Assembly (NCBI RefSeq): GCF_014197105.1
Contig: NZ_JACIEV010000006.1
Span: forward strand, 206,764 to 270,763
From: Sphingomonas jinjuensis
GTDB taxonomy: Bacteria; Pseudomonadota; Alphaproteobacteria; Sphingomonadales; Sphingomonadaceae
DNA length: 64,000 bases
Reading direction: 5' to 3'
Positions within the stretch are counted from its first letter, which is position 1. The number at the start of each line of letters is the position of its first letter. The notes under the pieces are model-generated. The model saw only the letters and a list, made by a program, of their open reading frames with translations, was not told where the DNA came from and searched no databases. This document shows, piece by piece, positions 54,300 to 63,692 of the stretch. The position numbers and the translations under genes are program-made.

Positions 54300-55778
54300 T
54301 CAATAGTTGAGCGTCGGGAGCGACCGGTCGATCGAGCCGTCGCACGTGCGCGGCCGGCGGAGGCTTGCCGGTTTCGCGCGGGTCGCGGCGCCGAGCGCGG
54401 TCGCCTCAGCCAGCCGCCGGGCACCTCGCGGTGTCCAGCGCGAGGAATCGTCCTGCCGCTCCTTCAACTCCTTGAACGCGAGCCAGCGGACGTAGCGGAC
54501 CTTGTAGCGGGTCACCGGGTCAAGCAGCCGACCCTCGAGGTGGATCAGCGGCAACAGCGCGCCGTCGCCGACGTCGCGCAGATAGCACAGGTCGATGCGC
54601 CGCGGATCGGCGTCGCGCACGTTCCAGGCGGCGGCGGTCGCGCCGAGATCGACGAAGGCGCAGACCGACAGCACGGTTGCGGCGGCGAGGGCGTTGCAAT
54701 TGACGAGCCAGCGTGCGCTCTTGCCCGCGACGATCCGCCACGCGATCAGGACCAGCCCGAGCGTGACGAGCGCCATCCACGCCAGCGCCGCGATGCGCCA
54801 GGCGGTGAGCATCGACGCCTCGATATAGTCGATTCTACGCAGCGCGCTGGACGCGACGAGTACGCTGTTCTGCGCCACCCACAGGATGACGAGGCGGCGC
54901 GCCCAGGGGTGGTGCTCGCTGGCGCTGCCGGGGCGGAACATCGCCAGCGCCATGATCCCCGCGATCATCGCGGTGCCGATCAGCGGATAGGCGCCGCGAT
55001 GGACATATTCGGCCTGGCTGATGCCGTCGGGCAACGCGCCGCCGCTCCACAGGAAAGCGATGTCGAGGCCGTTCTGGAACACGAAGATCAGGTTGAACAA
55101 CGCCAGTGCGATCAGCACCGAGGGCAGCGAGGTGCCGGGGAGGCGCGGCTCGGGATCGGGCAGCCCCGCCGTCAGCGCCATGATCCGGGGCGAGGGGCGA
55201 AGGCTAGGCCACACCAGCAGCGTGACCGCGATCCATAGCGGGATGCGCCACAGCGGCGGCAGGCGAACCGCCCCCAGCGCCTGCTCGATCAGCGGATTGG
55301 CGGCGGCGAACATCAGCAGGAACGCCGCGCCGCCGATCAGCGGCAGCCCCAGCGTCGCCGCGATCCGCCACGAATCGACGTGTGCGCCATGACGGCGGCG
55401 AAGCCTCGCCAGGTCGGCGAACGGTTGCGCCAGACCGAGCAGCGGGTGCAGGAACAGCCGCACGCCCCATCGCCAGGCATCGTCGAACGCCGCCGCCTTG
55501 GGCAGCAGCGCGACGAGCGATAGCGCCACCCAGAATAATGCCCAGGCAAGCGGCCCGGGATCATCGACCAGCGCACCCGCAAAGACGGCCGCGGCGAGCG
55601 CGGCGACCAGGGCGATCCGACGGTGGCGGATATCGCGCCGCGTCGCGACGACGACCGCTACCCACCCGCCCGCGAACAGGCCGACGCCGATGCCGTCGAA
55701 CCAGTCGGGGAAGAGGCGGTCGAACAGCAGGACCGCCAATGCGAGCCCCGCAGCCTTGATGAGAAATGTCCCGCGCAT
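54300..55778 (-). CDS. DUF4173/DUF4153 multi-pass membrane protein
   Basis: This 492-aa protein has about eleven hydrophobic segments and the DUF4173 pattern: FQNGLDIAFLWSGGALPDGI, SQAEYVHRGAYPLIGTAMIA, RLVILWVAQNSVLVASSALR and RIDYIEASMLTAWRIAALAW. The C-terminal about 110 residues are soluble (YLRDVGDGALLPLIHLEGRL). The function of the family is unknown; it often lies next to two-component systems, here the OmpR-type pair just downstream on the same strand, which hints at a regulatory partner or a regulated target. The start ATG at 55778 is not preceded by a clear ribosome site. Confidence 0.82.
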   Translation of the reverse strand: MRGTFLIKAAGLALAVLLFDRLFPDWFDGIGVGLFAGGWVAVVVATRRDIRHRRIALVAALAAAVFAGALVDDPGPLAWALFWVALSLVALLPKAAAFDDAWRWGVRLFLHPLLGLAQPFADLARLRRRHGAHVDSWRIAATLGLPLIGGAAFLLMFAAANPLIEQALGAVRLPPLWRIPLWIAVTLLVWPSLRPSPRIMALTAGLPDPEPRLPGTSLPSVLIALALFNLIFVFQNGLDIAFLWSGGALPDGISQAEYVHRGAYPLIGTAMIAGIMALAMFRPGSASEHHPWARRLVILWVAQNSVLVASSALRRIDYIEASMLTAWRIAALAWMALVTLGLVLIAWRIVAGKSARWLVNCNALAAATVLSVCAFVDLGATAAAWNVRDADPRRIDLCYLRDVGDGALLPLIHLEGRLLDPVTRYKVRYVRWLAFKELKERQDDSSRWTPRGARRLAEATALGAATRAKPASLRRPRTCDGSIDRSLPTLNY

Positions 55779-55889
55779 CGTCGCTCCCTCGCCGTGATGG
55801 CGGGAGAGTAGCGGGGCGGGGTCGGGCAGCTATTGGCGGGAAGAGGCGTTGTCGAGGAGTCGGTGTGCAGATGGGGTGCAGGCCGCTTC

Positions 55890-56016
55890 ATCCTCCCCCG
55901 CCAGGGGGAGGTGGCGGCGAAGCCGACGGAGGGGGAGGTGGGCGACCAACTTGGTTCGTCGCTGACCGCCCCCTCCGTCAGCGCTGGCGCGCTGCCACCT
56001 CCCTGGCGGGGGAGGA
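55890..56016. repeat. inverted repeat, family B
   Basis: ATCCTCCCCCGCCAGGGGGA then GGTGGCGGCGAAGCCGACGG (55890-55929) is mirrored by CCCCTCCGTCAGCGC...CTGCCACCTCCCTGGCGGGG then GAGGA (55969-56014). It sits between the DUF4173 gene and the S9 peptidase stop. Confidence 0.85.
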
Positions 56017-56024
56017 CAAGAGGC

Positions 56025-58451
56025 TTACTTTGTCTTCGGCTTCACGTAGCGGTCTAGCCAGTCGGTCATCTGCCACAGCGTCTCTTCGGTCGACTCCAGC
56101 GCGCGATAGCCGTGCGGCTCGTTGGGCAGCACGACGTAGCGCACCGTCGCGCCATTGCCCTTCAGCGCGGCGTACATCCGTTCCGACTGGATCGGGAAGG
56201 TGCCCGAATTATCGTCGGCGCCGCCGTGGATCAGCAGGATCGGCGCCTTGATCCGATCGGCATAGGTGAAGGGGCTCATCTCGGTATAGGTCGGCGTCGC
56301 TTGCCAATAGGTGCGCTGTTCCGCCTGGAAACCGAACGGCGTCAGCGTGCGGTTATACGCGCCCGAGCGGGCGATGCCGGCGCGGAAGAGATTGGTGTGG
56401 GCGAGCAGATTGGCGGTCATGAACGCGCCATAGCTGTGCCCGCCGACCGCCATCCGGTCGCGATCGCCGACGCCGAGCGCGACCACCGCGTCGACCGCGG
56501 CTTGTGCGTCTTCCCGAAGCTGCTTGACGTAGGTGTCGTTCGCCTCGGCCCCGTTCTCGCCGATGATCGGCATCGCCGGATTGTCGAGCACCGCATAGCC
56601 CTGGGTCAGCAGGAACAGATGGCTGATGCCGCGGGGGCGCGTGAAGCGATTGCCCTGGTCGACGGTCTGGCCTGCGACCTTGGCATCGGTGAACTCGGCG
56701 GGATAGGCCCACAGCAGCGTCGGCAGCGGCCCTTCCTTCTTCGGATCATAACCGGCCGGCGTATAGAGCGTGCCCGACAGCGGCAGGCCGTCGGCGCGCT
56801 TGTAGGTGATCGTGCGCTGCTTGACCCCGGCATAGACGGGCGCCGGATCGGGGAAGCTGGTGACCGGCTTCGCCGCGCCGCTCTTCACCGTGCGGATGAC
56901 GTAATTGGGTGCCTGGGTGGCGCTTTCGCGGCGAGTCAGGATGCGCTGGCCGGTATCGTCGAGCATCGACACGACATTCTCGTAATAGGGCGCCTTCGCG
57001 GTCCAGAGGCGCCGCTGCTCACCGCCTGCCAGCGGCATGGTGGCGAGGAAGGGATAGGCGCCCTGTTTGGTTGCGCCTTCGCCCGACACGAACACCGCTG
57101 AATGATCGGGGGTGAAGCGCATCACCGGCTTGCCGGCGGCGTTGTCCTCGGTCAGCGGCATGCCGGGATTGCCGTATTGGTCCTGATAGTTGCGCGTCAG
57201 CAGCAATCGCGCCTCACCAGGGCGATCGGGCGAGATCGCGGAGCGATGCTCGGTACGCGTCTTCCAGTCGCGATCGACGATCATCGCGAAGCCGCCGTCA
57301 CCCCACATCGACGCGGCGTAGCGGCTTTGCGTCTTGGCCAGTTCCATCGGTGCGGCGGTGAACGGCGCGGCCTGCATCACGACGCGATCGTGGAACGGCA
57401 CCTTCGCCTTCGGATCGCCGCCGTCGAGCGCCTCTGCCCAGACCAGCGTGGCGGGCGCATCCGACCGCCATTCCGCCTCGCGCGGGCCCTTCACCGTGGC
57501 GTCGAAATCGACCGGCAGGTCGTCGGCGAGCGGGCGGTCGACGATCGTCTTCACCGGCTGGCCGTCGATCGACCAGACCGCGATCTCGGTCGGAAAGAAG
57601 TCGGCGGGCAACAGATAGCTGTAGGGTCGCTTCATCCGCGAGGTTAGCAGATAGCGGCCGTCCGGCGAGGCGCTGAACTCGCTGTACAGGCCGGGCTGGC
57701 CGATCGGGGTGGCCTGGCCGCTGGCGACATCGACGCGGGCGATCTGGCCGCTGAAATAATAGTCGAACAGCGCCTCGTCGCGCGCATTCTCGATCAAGTC
57801 CTCATAGGTCCGCGCGGCGGAGCGGCGACCCATGCTCTCCTGGACGACGGGGCCGGTCGGCGCGCTCGTCTCGACCGGTGCGGCGCCGCGGTTCGGGGCA
57901 ACGAGGCGAACGATCAGGCCGCGGCCGTCGGGCAGCCATTCGAAGGGCATGCCGGAAAAGGCGCCGTTGACGCCGCCGATCAGCTTCTTCGCGGTGCCGG
58001 CGTCGCGATCGGCGATCCACAGGGCCATGCCGGCCGGCTCCTGCACGAGCATCGCCACACGGCTGCCGTCGGGCGACCAGGCGGGATAGGTGTAGCGGGT
58101 GCCTGCGGGAAGGGAGACCTTCGTTTCGCGACCGGTGGCGACGTCCTTGAAGCTGAACGCGTTCATCCACTGGCTGCGCACCTCGGCCTGGCCGTTGGTC
58201 GCGGGATCGACGCGATAGCCGCCGAGGCGCAGGATCGGCTTCGACAGGTTGGCGATGCTCGGCAGGCTCTCTCGCCCGACGATGCCGAGCGTGCGGTGAT
58301 CGGGGCTGATCGCAACGCCCGGCGTGGGCGGCGTCTCGAGGATTTTGGCGATCGCGGCGGGGGCGCGGTGATAGTTGCCGCTCGGCGCCTCCTGCGCGGC
58401 GATGGGGGCGGCGGTGGCGAGCAGAAGGACAGCGGCGGCGCGCAAGGTCAT
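56025..58451 (-). CDS. secreted S9 family prolyl-oligopeptidase-like peptidase
   Basis: This 808-aa exported serine peptidase has a signal peptide (MTLRAAAVLLLATAAPIAAQ). Residues about 60-520 form a beta-propeller; the C-terminal alpha/beta hydrolase domain has the nucleophile motif GGHSYGAFMTANLLAHT, the acid region LIHGGADDNSGTFPIQS and the His in VVLPNEPHGYRALEST. Such enzymes degrade peptides in the periplasm or outside; the specificity is not evident. The gene carries a family B repeat on each side. It could share a transcript with the asparaginase and cutC genes further upstream. Confidence 0.9.
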   Translation of the reverse strand: MTLRAAAVLLLATAAPIAAQEAPSGNYHRAPAAIAKILETPPTPGVAISPDHRTLGIVGRESLPSIANLSKPILRLGGYRVDPATNGQAEVRSQWMNAFSFKDVATGRETKVSLPAGTRYTYPAWSPDGSRVAMLVQEPAGMALWIADRDAGTAKKLIGGVNGAFSGMPFEWLPDGRGLIVRLVAPNRGAAPVETSAPTGPVVQESMGRRSAARTYEDLIENARDEALFDYYFSGQIARVDVASGQATPIGQPGLYSEFSASPDGRYLLTSRMKRPYSYLLPADFFPTEIAVWSIDGQPVKTIVDRPLADDLPVDFDATVKGPREAEWRSDAPATLVWAEALDGGDPKAKVPFHDRVVMQAAPFTAAPMELAKTQSRYAASMWGDGGFAMIVDRDWKTRTEHRSAISPDRPGEARLLLTRNYQDQYGNPGMPLTEDNAAGKPVMRFTPDHSAVFVSGEGATKQGAYPFLATMPLAGGEQRRLWTAKAPYYENVVSMLDDTGQRILTRRESATQAPNYVIRTVKSGAAKPVTSFPDPAPVYAGVKQRTITYKRADGLPLSGTLYTPAGYDPKKEGPLPTLLWAYPAEFTDAKVAGQTVDQGNRFTRPRGISHLFLLTQGYAVLDNPAMPIIGENGAEANDTYVKQLREDAQAAVDAVVALGVGDRDRMAVGGHSYGAFMTANLLAHTNLFRAGIARSGAYNRTLTPFGFQAEQRTYWQATPTYTEMSPFTYADRIKAPILLIHGGADDNSGTFPIQSERMYAALKGNGATVRYVVLPNEPHGYRALESTEETLWQMTDWLDRYVKPKTK

Positions 58452-58517
58452 GTGAGTCTCCCGAGGATCGGGAGGGTTATCCGCGCGCTGCGTTGGCGAT
58501 GCAATACACCATAGGCA

Positions 58518-58648
58518 ATCCTCCCCCGCCAGGGGGAGGGGGCAGCGAAGCTGCCGGTGGGGGAGGAATCCTGTGCAATCGTAAGGACGGTGCTTCCGCC
58601 CCCTCCGTCACGCCTTCGGCGCGCCACCTCCCCCTTGCGGGGGAGGAT
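58518..58648. repeat. inverted repeat, family B
   Basis: ATCCTCCCCCGCCAGGGGGA then GGGGGCAGCGAAGCTGCCGG (58518-58557) is mirrored by CCCCCTCCGTCACGCCTTCG then GCGCGCCACCTCCCCCTTGC and GGGGGAGGAT (58599-58648). Its last base is the stop codon of the following gene, so the repeat directly abuts coding sequence. Confidence 0.85.
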
Positions 58649-59643
58649 TATTTGCTAGCCAGGTTCGCTGCCTTCAGCACCACGGCCCGACCGGTGGTGT
58701 CGTTCACCGCATAGGTGAAGCCCGGCAGCAGCGCGAAGGCGCCGACCTCGCCGGCCTCGTTCATCGCCAGGAAGCCGACCTGCGCGTCCTTCAGCGCATC
58801 GCCGCGCAGCCGGGCGATGTGCATCACCGCCTCGCGGCATGCGGCCTGCGGCGACATGCCGCCGCGCATCGAGGCGACGACCCGGGCGCTGCCGGCGATG
58901 CGCGTCACTTCCTCGCCGACGCCGGTCGCGGTGGCGCCGCCGACGCCCGCCTCGACGAAAAGGCCGCTGCCGACCTGCGGGCTGTCGCCGACGCGGCCGT
59001 GCATCTTGAACGCCATGCCCGACGTCGTGCAGGCGCCCGCCAGCCGGCCGCTGGCATCGCGCCCGACGATGCCGATGGTGTCGTGGTCGAGCGCGCTGCC
59101 CCGCTGGTTCTCGATATTGGCGATCGGCTTGTACTGCGCGGTCTTGAGCCAATCGCGCCACGCCTTTTCGGCAGGCGGCGTCAGCAGGTTCTGCCGGGGA
59201 AAGCCGTTGGCGAGCGCGAACTGCGTCGCGCCGTCGCCGACCAGGAAGGTGTGCGGCGTCTTTTCCATCACCGCGCGCGCGACCGAGATGGCGTGGATGA
59301 CATGCTCCAGCGCCGCGACCGCGCCGACATGGCCGGCATCGTCCATGATGACCGCATCGAGCGTCACCCGCCCGTCACGGTCGGGGTAGCCGCCGTAGCC
59401 GACCGAGTGGTTCTCGGGATCGGCCTCGGGCACGCGTGCCGCTGCCTCGACCGCATCGACGATCGTGCCGCCGGCGGTCAGCCGGGCGATGCCGGCCGCG
59501 TTGGCGGCGGCGCCGAAGTCCCAGGTCGAGGCGATCACGCCGATCGCCGGCGCCCGGGCCGCGGCGGGCACGGCGGCGGCTGCGGTCAGTGTCGCAGCCC
59601 CGCCGAGGACCCGGCGGCGCGAAGGGGCGGGGCGTTCGGTCAT
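58648..59643 (-). CDS. N4-(beta-N-acetylglucosaminyl)-L-asparaginase (glycosylasparaginase)
   Basis: This 331-aa Ntn-hydrolase splits the Asn-GlcNAc bond of N-glycoproteins. A twin-arginine export signal is visible (SRRRVLGGAATLTAAAAV). The autoprocessing site appears as ALDHDTIGIVGRDASGRLAG, where the Thr after His-Asp becomes the N-terminal nucleophile. Further family motifs are SVGYGGYPDRDGRVTLDAVI, GACTTSGMAFKMHGRVGDSP and GLFVEAGVGGATATGVGEEV. It is downstream of cutC with a four-base overlap (ATGA). Confidence 0.92.
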   Translation of the reverse strand: MTERPAPSRRRVLGGAATLTAAAAVPAAARAPAIGVIASTWDFGAAANAAGIARLTAGGTIVDAVEAAARVPEADPENHSVGYGGYPDRDGRVTLDAVIMDDAGHVGAVAALEHVIHAISVARAVMEKTPHTFLVGDGATQFALANGFPRQNLLTPPAEKAWRDWLKTAQYKPIANIENQRGSALDHDTIGIVGRDASGRLAGACTTSGMAFKMHGRVGDSPQVGSGLFVEAGVGGATATGVGEEVTRIAGSARVVASMRGGMSPQAACREAVMHIARLRGDALKDAQVGFLAMNEAGEVGAFALLPGFTYAVNDTTGRAVVLKAANLASK

Positions 59644-60389
59644 GCGGTGGTCGTCTCCAGCGTGTCGATGGCGGTGCGCAGGCCGCGCACGACATCGGGG
59701 TCGGTGCGGCGCGGCTGCGGCGAGAATTCGAGTTTGTCGGCGAGCGCGTCGCTGGCGCGGGTCGGGCTGCTGGCCGAACCATGGACGTCGCGCACGCCGG
59801 TCGCGGCGACGAGCGCGGCGACATTGTCGGGGCGGACGCCGGCGCCGGCCATGATCCGGCAGCGATCGCCGACCCGCTCGACCATCGCGCGGATGACGTC
59901 GGCGGCGTCGGGGGCGGCGACCGCACCGCCCGAGGTGAGCACGAGGTCGAAGCCGAGCCGAACCGCGACCTCCACTTCGGCGGCGGGATCGGCGGTGGCG
60001 TCGATCGCTCGGTGAAGCGTCAGCGCGATATCGGGGCGAACGCCGCGCGCGGCTTCGATGAAGCGCGCCATCGCCGCCTCGTCGAGCCGGCCGTCCTTCG
60101 CGGCGCCGAACACCAGACCGTCGACCCGCGAGGCAAGCCAGCGAGCCTCCGCCGCCGCCATCGCCATGTCGGCGTCGTCATAGGCGAAGTCGCCGCCGCG
60201 CGGCCGCACCATCGCGCGGATCGCCATCCCGCGCGCATGCGCCAGTTCGACCGCCTGTTCGGTGAAGGCAGCGGTCGGCGTCATCCCACCGATCGACAGG
60301 ACCGAGCACAGCTCGATCCGGTTCGCACCGCCCGCCGCGGCCGCCTCGATCCCGGCGAGATCGTCGACGCAGATTTCCAGCATCATCAT
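59640..60389 (-). CDS. cutC: CutC family protein
   Basis: This 249-aa TIM-barrel protein has the CutC start LEICVDDLAGIEAAAAGGAN then RIELCSVLSIGGMTPT, and later MVRPRGGDFAYDDADMAMA, LTLHRAIDATADPAAEVEVA and GFDLVLTSGGAVAAPDAADV. CutC was first linked to copper tolerance, but the direct function is not settled; in many genomes it sits with glycan-salvage genes, as here. Three consecutive ATGs (60389, 60386, 60383) can serve as start. A family B half repeat lies just upstream. Confidence 0.9.
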   Translation of the reverse strand: MMMLEICVDDLAGIEAAAAGGANRIELCSVLSIGGMTPTAAFTEQAVELAHARGMAIRAMVRPRGGDFAYDDADMAMAAAEARWLASRVDGLVFGAAKDGRLDEAAMARFIEAARGVRPDIALTLHRAIDATADPAAEVEVAVRLGFDLVLTSGGAVAAPDAADVIRAMVERVGDRCRIMAGAGVRPDNVAALVAATGVRDVHGSASSPTRASDALADKLEFSPQPRRTDPDVVRGLRTAIDTLETTTA

Positions 60390-60449
60390 GCGCCGCTTGG
60401 TGCGCTGGGGTTCGAACGGGTGCAAGCGTTAATCGGCAGTGCGCTGCTT

Positions 60450-60504
60450 ACCGCCCCCCTCCGTCAGCGCTGATGCGCTGCCACCTCCCCCTGGCGGGGA
60501 GGAT
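60450..60504. repeat. half element of repeat family B
   Basis: ACCGCCCCCCTCCGTCAGCG (60450-60469) then TGATGCGCTGCCACCTCCCC and CTGGCGGGGAGGAT form a single right arm of the family B inverted repeat. No left arm is present. Confidence 0.75.
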
Positions 60505-61368
60505 TCAAGGTTGGGCCAGCTGTTCCGATGCGATCCGCTGCAACGCGGCGGTCTGGTCCTGCGAGAAGCCGAGTTCCTCCGCCGCGCGCTCGCCGCGGCC
60601 GAGGGCGCGCGGATCGACGCCGGTCACGCGCCCGAATACCACCAGCGCTTCGAGATAATAGCCGGCGGCGCTGGCGTGATACTGGTCCCAGCTCCACAGG
60701 TCGAGCTGGCCGAACGAAACGCCGTCATAGGGGTTGGGATCGGCGATGCCGCCGGCGAAGGCACGGTTCCAGGCCTCGCCGACGGGCGATATGCCCGCCA
60801 CCTGCGGCGTCGAGGCGCGGGCGAGGTCGGCGGCGACGCGAAGCTCCTGCGCCATCTGCGCGACCGGCCGGCCATACCAGCGGCCGCCGGGGCGATAGGT
60901 CTGGTCGGCACGCGTCCAGGTTGCGGTCAGATAGACCTGCACCGCCGGATTACGGCCCGCGAACATCCGCCCCAGCCGGCCGACGTCGGCGACATAATTG
61001 GCTGGATTGCCGGGCCGCTGCGGATCGAGCGTGCTGTATTCCTGCAGCACCACCGTGTCCCAGCGTCGGTCGATCTGCTGCCGCCGTTCGCGATAGTGGA
61101 AGCCGAGCGTCTTGCCGCCCTCGGTCTCCAGCGAGACGGTGTAAGACAGCCCCGCCTGGTCGGCGAACGCCTTGAACAGCGCGGGCACGCCGCCGATGCC
61201 ATAGCCGTTCAAGTCGTTGACGCTGCCCGCGCGCCAATAATGCACCGCCGAATTGGCGCCGAAGGTGAAGCTGTTGCCGACGAACAGGATCGCGCGCGGC
61301 GGCGCGGTCGTCTGCGCCCCGGCCGGCGTGGCGAGGGCGGCGGCGATAAGGGCTAGGCGGCGGATCAT
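60505..61368 (-). CDS. exported SGNH/GDSL-like hydrolase
   Basis: This 287-aa protein has a signal peptide (MIRRLALIAAALATPAGAQ) and the first SGNH block AILFVGNSFTFGANS, with Ser as nucleophile in a GNSFT context. The Gly block is GYGIGGVPALF. The Asn block is not obvious (VVLQEYSTLDPQ), so the catalytic set is only partly secure. The likely catalytic His lies in WSWDQYHASAAGYYLEALVV. Such hydrolases remove acyl groups from sugars or lipids. It sits upstream of cutC and the asparaginase on the same strand, with the half repeat between, and 12 bases after the MFS gene end. Confidence 0.82.
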   Translation of the reverse strand: MIRRLALIAAALATPAGAQTTAPPRAILFVGNSFTFGANSAVHYWRAGSVNDLNGYGIGGVPALFKAFADQAGLSYTVSLETEGGKTLGFHYRERRQQIDRRWDTVVLQEYSTLDPQRPGNPANYVADVGRLGRMFAGRNPAVQVYLTATWTRADQTYRPGGRWYGRPVAQMAQELRVAADLARASTPQVAGISPVGEAWNRAFAGGIADPNPYDGVSFGQLDLWSWDQYHASAAGYYLEALVVFGRVTGVDPRALGRGERAAEELGFSQDQTAALQRIASEQLAQP

Positions 61369-61380
61369 CGCCGCCTGTCG

Positions 61381-62949
61381 CTAGGCCGCTCGGGCCCCTG
61401 CTTCAACCCGCGTATGATGCCCCGACATTTCGTCGCCGGCATCGCGCGGGAAGCGCGTGTTGACGAAGACCGCGAACAGCGAGATGCCGGTCACCAACAG
61501 GATCGCGGCGGAGAAGTCGGCGAATTCCGGCCGGGCATGGCCGTTGACCCGCATCGCCGCCGTCAACGTCGTCGAGGCAAGGCAGATGCCGAGCGACAGG
61601 GACAGCTGCTGGAACGTCGCATAGAAACTGGTCGCCCGGCTCATGTGCGGCGGATCGATGTCGGCATAGGCGATGGTATTGTAGGCGGTGAACTGCAGCG
61701 AGGTCAGGAAGCCGCAGACCAGCAGGACGGCGAAGATCGCGGGCATCGGCCAGTCGGGGCGGAAGGCGGCGGTGACGGCATAGGCCAGCGGTGACAGGAT
61801 GCCGATCGCGGTGATCGCGGTGCGGAAGCCGAAGCGCCGCAGGAGCGGCTTGGCGGCGCTCTTCATCGCGAAGGATCCGATCGCAGTCGCCACCGTGACC
61901 GACCCGCTCGCCGCCGCCGACAGGCCGAAGCCGACCTGCATCATCAACGGCAGCAGGAATGGCTGGGCGCCCTGGGTGATGCGGATGAAGGTGCCGCCGT
62001 AGACCGACAGGCCAAAGGTCTTCACCCGCATCAGCGACAGGTCGATGATCGGACTGTCGCTCCGCCGCGCATGGCGCCAGTAGAGATAGCAACCGACCGC
62101 CCCGACCAGCAGCAGCGGCACCACGACCTTGGCATGTCCCGGCCGCGCCGCGAGCTGAAGCCCGAACAGCAGCGTGCTGAGCGCCACCGCCGACAGGACG
62201 AAGCCGATCCGGTCGAAGCGCAGGCCGCCGTCACCGCGGACGTCGTCGATGAAGGTGTGGACCAGCCAGACGCCGAGGACACCGATCGGCACGTTCATCC
62301 AGAAGATCCAGCGCCAGTCGAGATAGGTGACGATCGCGCCGCCCACCGGCGGCCCCAGGATCGGGCCGATCAGCGCCGGCATCGCCAGCCACGACATCGC
62401 CGACACCAGGTCGCGCTTGTCGACCGAACGGAGCAGCACCAGCCGTCCGACCGGCACCATCATCGCGCCGCCGATCCCCTGGACGAAGCGCGCGACGATC
62501 AGCAGCTCGAGATTGGGCGCCAGCCCGCAGGCGATCGAGCCGAGCACGAACAGCACGATCGCCGCCTGGAACACGCTGCGCGCGCCGAACCTGTCGGCGG
62601 CGCTGCCGGAGGCGGGGATGAAGACCGCGAGCGCGAGCAGATAGGCGGTCAGCGCCAGGCTCATCCCCGTCGCGGGCACGCCGAAGTCGCGCGCCATCGT
62701 CGGCAGCGCGGTGGCGAGCACCGTCGCGTCGAGGTTCTGCATGAACAGCGCGCAGGCGACGATCAGCGCGATGCGACGATAGCCGGCAATGCGCAGCGCG
62801 GGCTGGGCGTCGGGCACATGCTTGATGCGGTCGCTGGCGGGAACGATGCCGTCGCCGACCTCGCCGAGCAAGGGCGCAGGCTCACGCCGCCGTCGCCGCC
62901 GCCGGACGCGTTCGCGCAGCTCGCGCCAGCGGTCGGCGACGTCGCTCAT
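61381..62949 (-). CDS. MFS drug efflux transporter (DHA2/EmrB type)
   Basis: This 522-aa protein has a charged N-terminal stretch ([15 protein letters not shown]) and then about 14 membrane segments. First-segment motif [20 protein letters not shown] is diagnostic of the DHA2 drug:H+ antiporters; the conserved loop motif A-like [13 protein letters not shown] and motif C-like [20 protein letters not shown] are present. It likely exports hydrophobic compounds; the substrate cannot be predicted. The start ATG at 62949 is chosen, although a longer frame continues to 63039 with no family sequence. Its membrane fusion partner is absent here. Confidence 0.9.
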   Translation of the reverse strand: MSDVADRWRELRERVRRRRRRREPAPLLGEVGDGIVPASDRIKHVPDAQPALRIAGYRRIALIVACALFMQNLDATVLATALPTMARDFGVPATGMSLALTAYLLALAVFIPASGSAADRFGARSVFQAAIVLFVLGSIACGLAPNLELLIVARFVQGIGGAMMVPVGRLVLLRSVDKRDLVSAMSWLAMPALIGPILGPPVGGAIVTYLDWRWIFWMNVPIGVLGVWLVHTFIDDVRGDGGLRFDRIGFVLSAVALSTLLFGLQLAARPGHAKVVVPLLLVGAVGCYLYWRHARRSDSPIIDLSLMRVKTFGLSVYGGTFIRITQGAQPFLLPLMMQVGFGLSAAASGSVTVATAIGSFAMKSAAKPLLRRFGFRTAITAIGILSPLAYAVTAAFRPDWPMPAIFAVLLVCGFLTSLQFTAYNTIAYADIDPPHMSRATSFYATFQQLSLSLGICLASTTLTAAMRVNGHARPEFADFSAAILLVTGISLFAVFVNTRFPRDAGDEMSGHHTRVEAGARAA

Positions 62950-63100
62950 GCGCGGGGCTGGGGGAATGCGGGCATTGCTGCCCTTGGCTCGGTCATCACG
63001 ACCGCCCAACGCCGGCGAGCGGCTTCGGTGCCCGGTCATTCGTTCCGATCATCGGGGGCAGCGCGGCTGGCGGTGTGACGGTCTGAGGCAGGAAGGTGAT

Positions 63101-63177
63101 TGGTCGGGGAAAGAGGATTCGAACCTCCGGCCCCTGCGTCCCGAACACAGTGCTCTACCAGGCTGAGCTATTCCCCG
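63101..63177 (-). tRNA. tRNA-Pro (anticodon CGG)
   Basis: The 77-base minus-strand gene begins CGGGGAA and ends TTCCCCG-A-CCA with CCA encoded. The anticodon loop TTCGGGA between CTGTG and CGCAG gives anticodon CGG (codon CCG). D-arm AGCTCAGCCTGGTAGAGC and T-arm GGAGGTTCGAATCCTC are intact. Confidence 0.97.
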
Positions 63178-63692
63178 ACCGTATCGTCCTGCCGCCCCTG
63201 GTGTCGCGGCGGCAAGGCGTGCGCCTATAGCAGCTGTTCGCCGCGGCGCAAGCGCGACATTCTGTTGGCTCGGCGAGCTCGGCCCGAACCGACGACCACG
63301 GTTCCACCCAGCCGACCAATGGATACGACGCTTCCGGCACCCCGGCGGTCGATTCGCACCGCCCGAATCTGGTTAACGGCCACCGCGATCGGCTCCGCAA
63401 AGGGCGCCGTTCCCGCTTCGGCACAATCGGCCGCGTTTACCATCGTCGATAACTTCCGACGATTTCATGCGAAAAGCCACGGATGTCGGCCTGCCACGAT
63501 GGATAACAGTATCGGCGCCGTCGACGCCGCTCGGGCCAAATCCCGTCTATTTATCGTTAACTATATTTCGCCGTTGCCGCTCCCATCCATGAACAATATC
63601 TGAATGATCACACCGCGGAGACAGGGTGGCGACGCTCCAATAAGCGCTCGGCCTTCCGGTAGGGACTTACAGACCAACCAGGGATAATTGTC
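63178..63692. other. 515-base non-coding stretch before the last gene
   Basis: No gene is supported here. The right half is richer in A/T than the rest of the window (for instance TTTATCGTTAACTATATTTC at 63549-63568) and probably holds the promoter and leader of the gene at 63693. A 7-bp hairpin (ATCGTCG at 63442-63448 with CGACGAT at 63457-63463) is followed by GCGAAAAGCCACGG (63469-63482). That order loosely resembles the first part of class I c-di-GMP riboswitches, but the second conserved part is not found. Confidence 0.5.

Noticed and set aside
63100..63603. Open frame containing [13 protein letters not shown]
   Set aside because: False translation across the reversed tRNA-Pro and the non-coding leader; no ribosome site and no protein-like composition.
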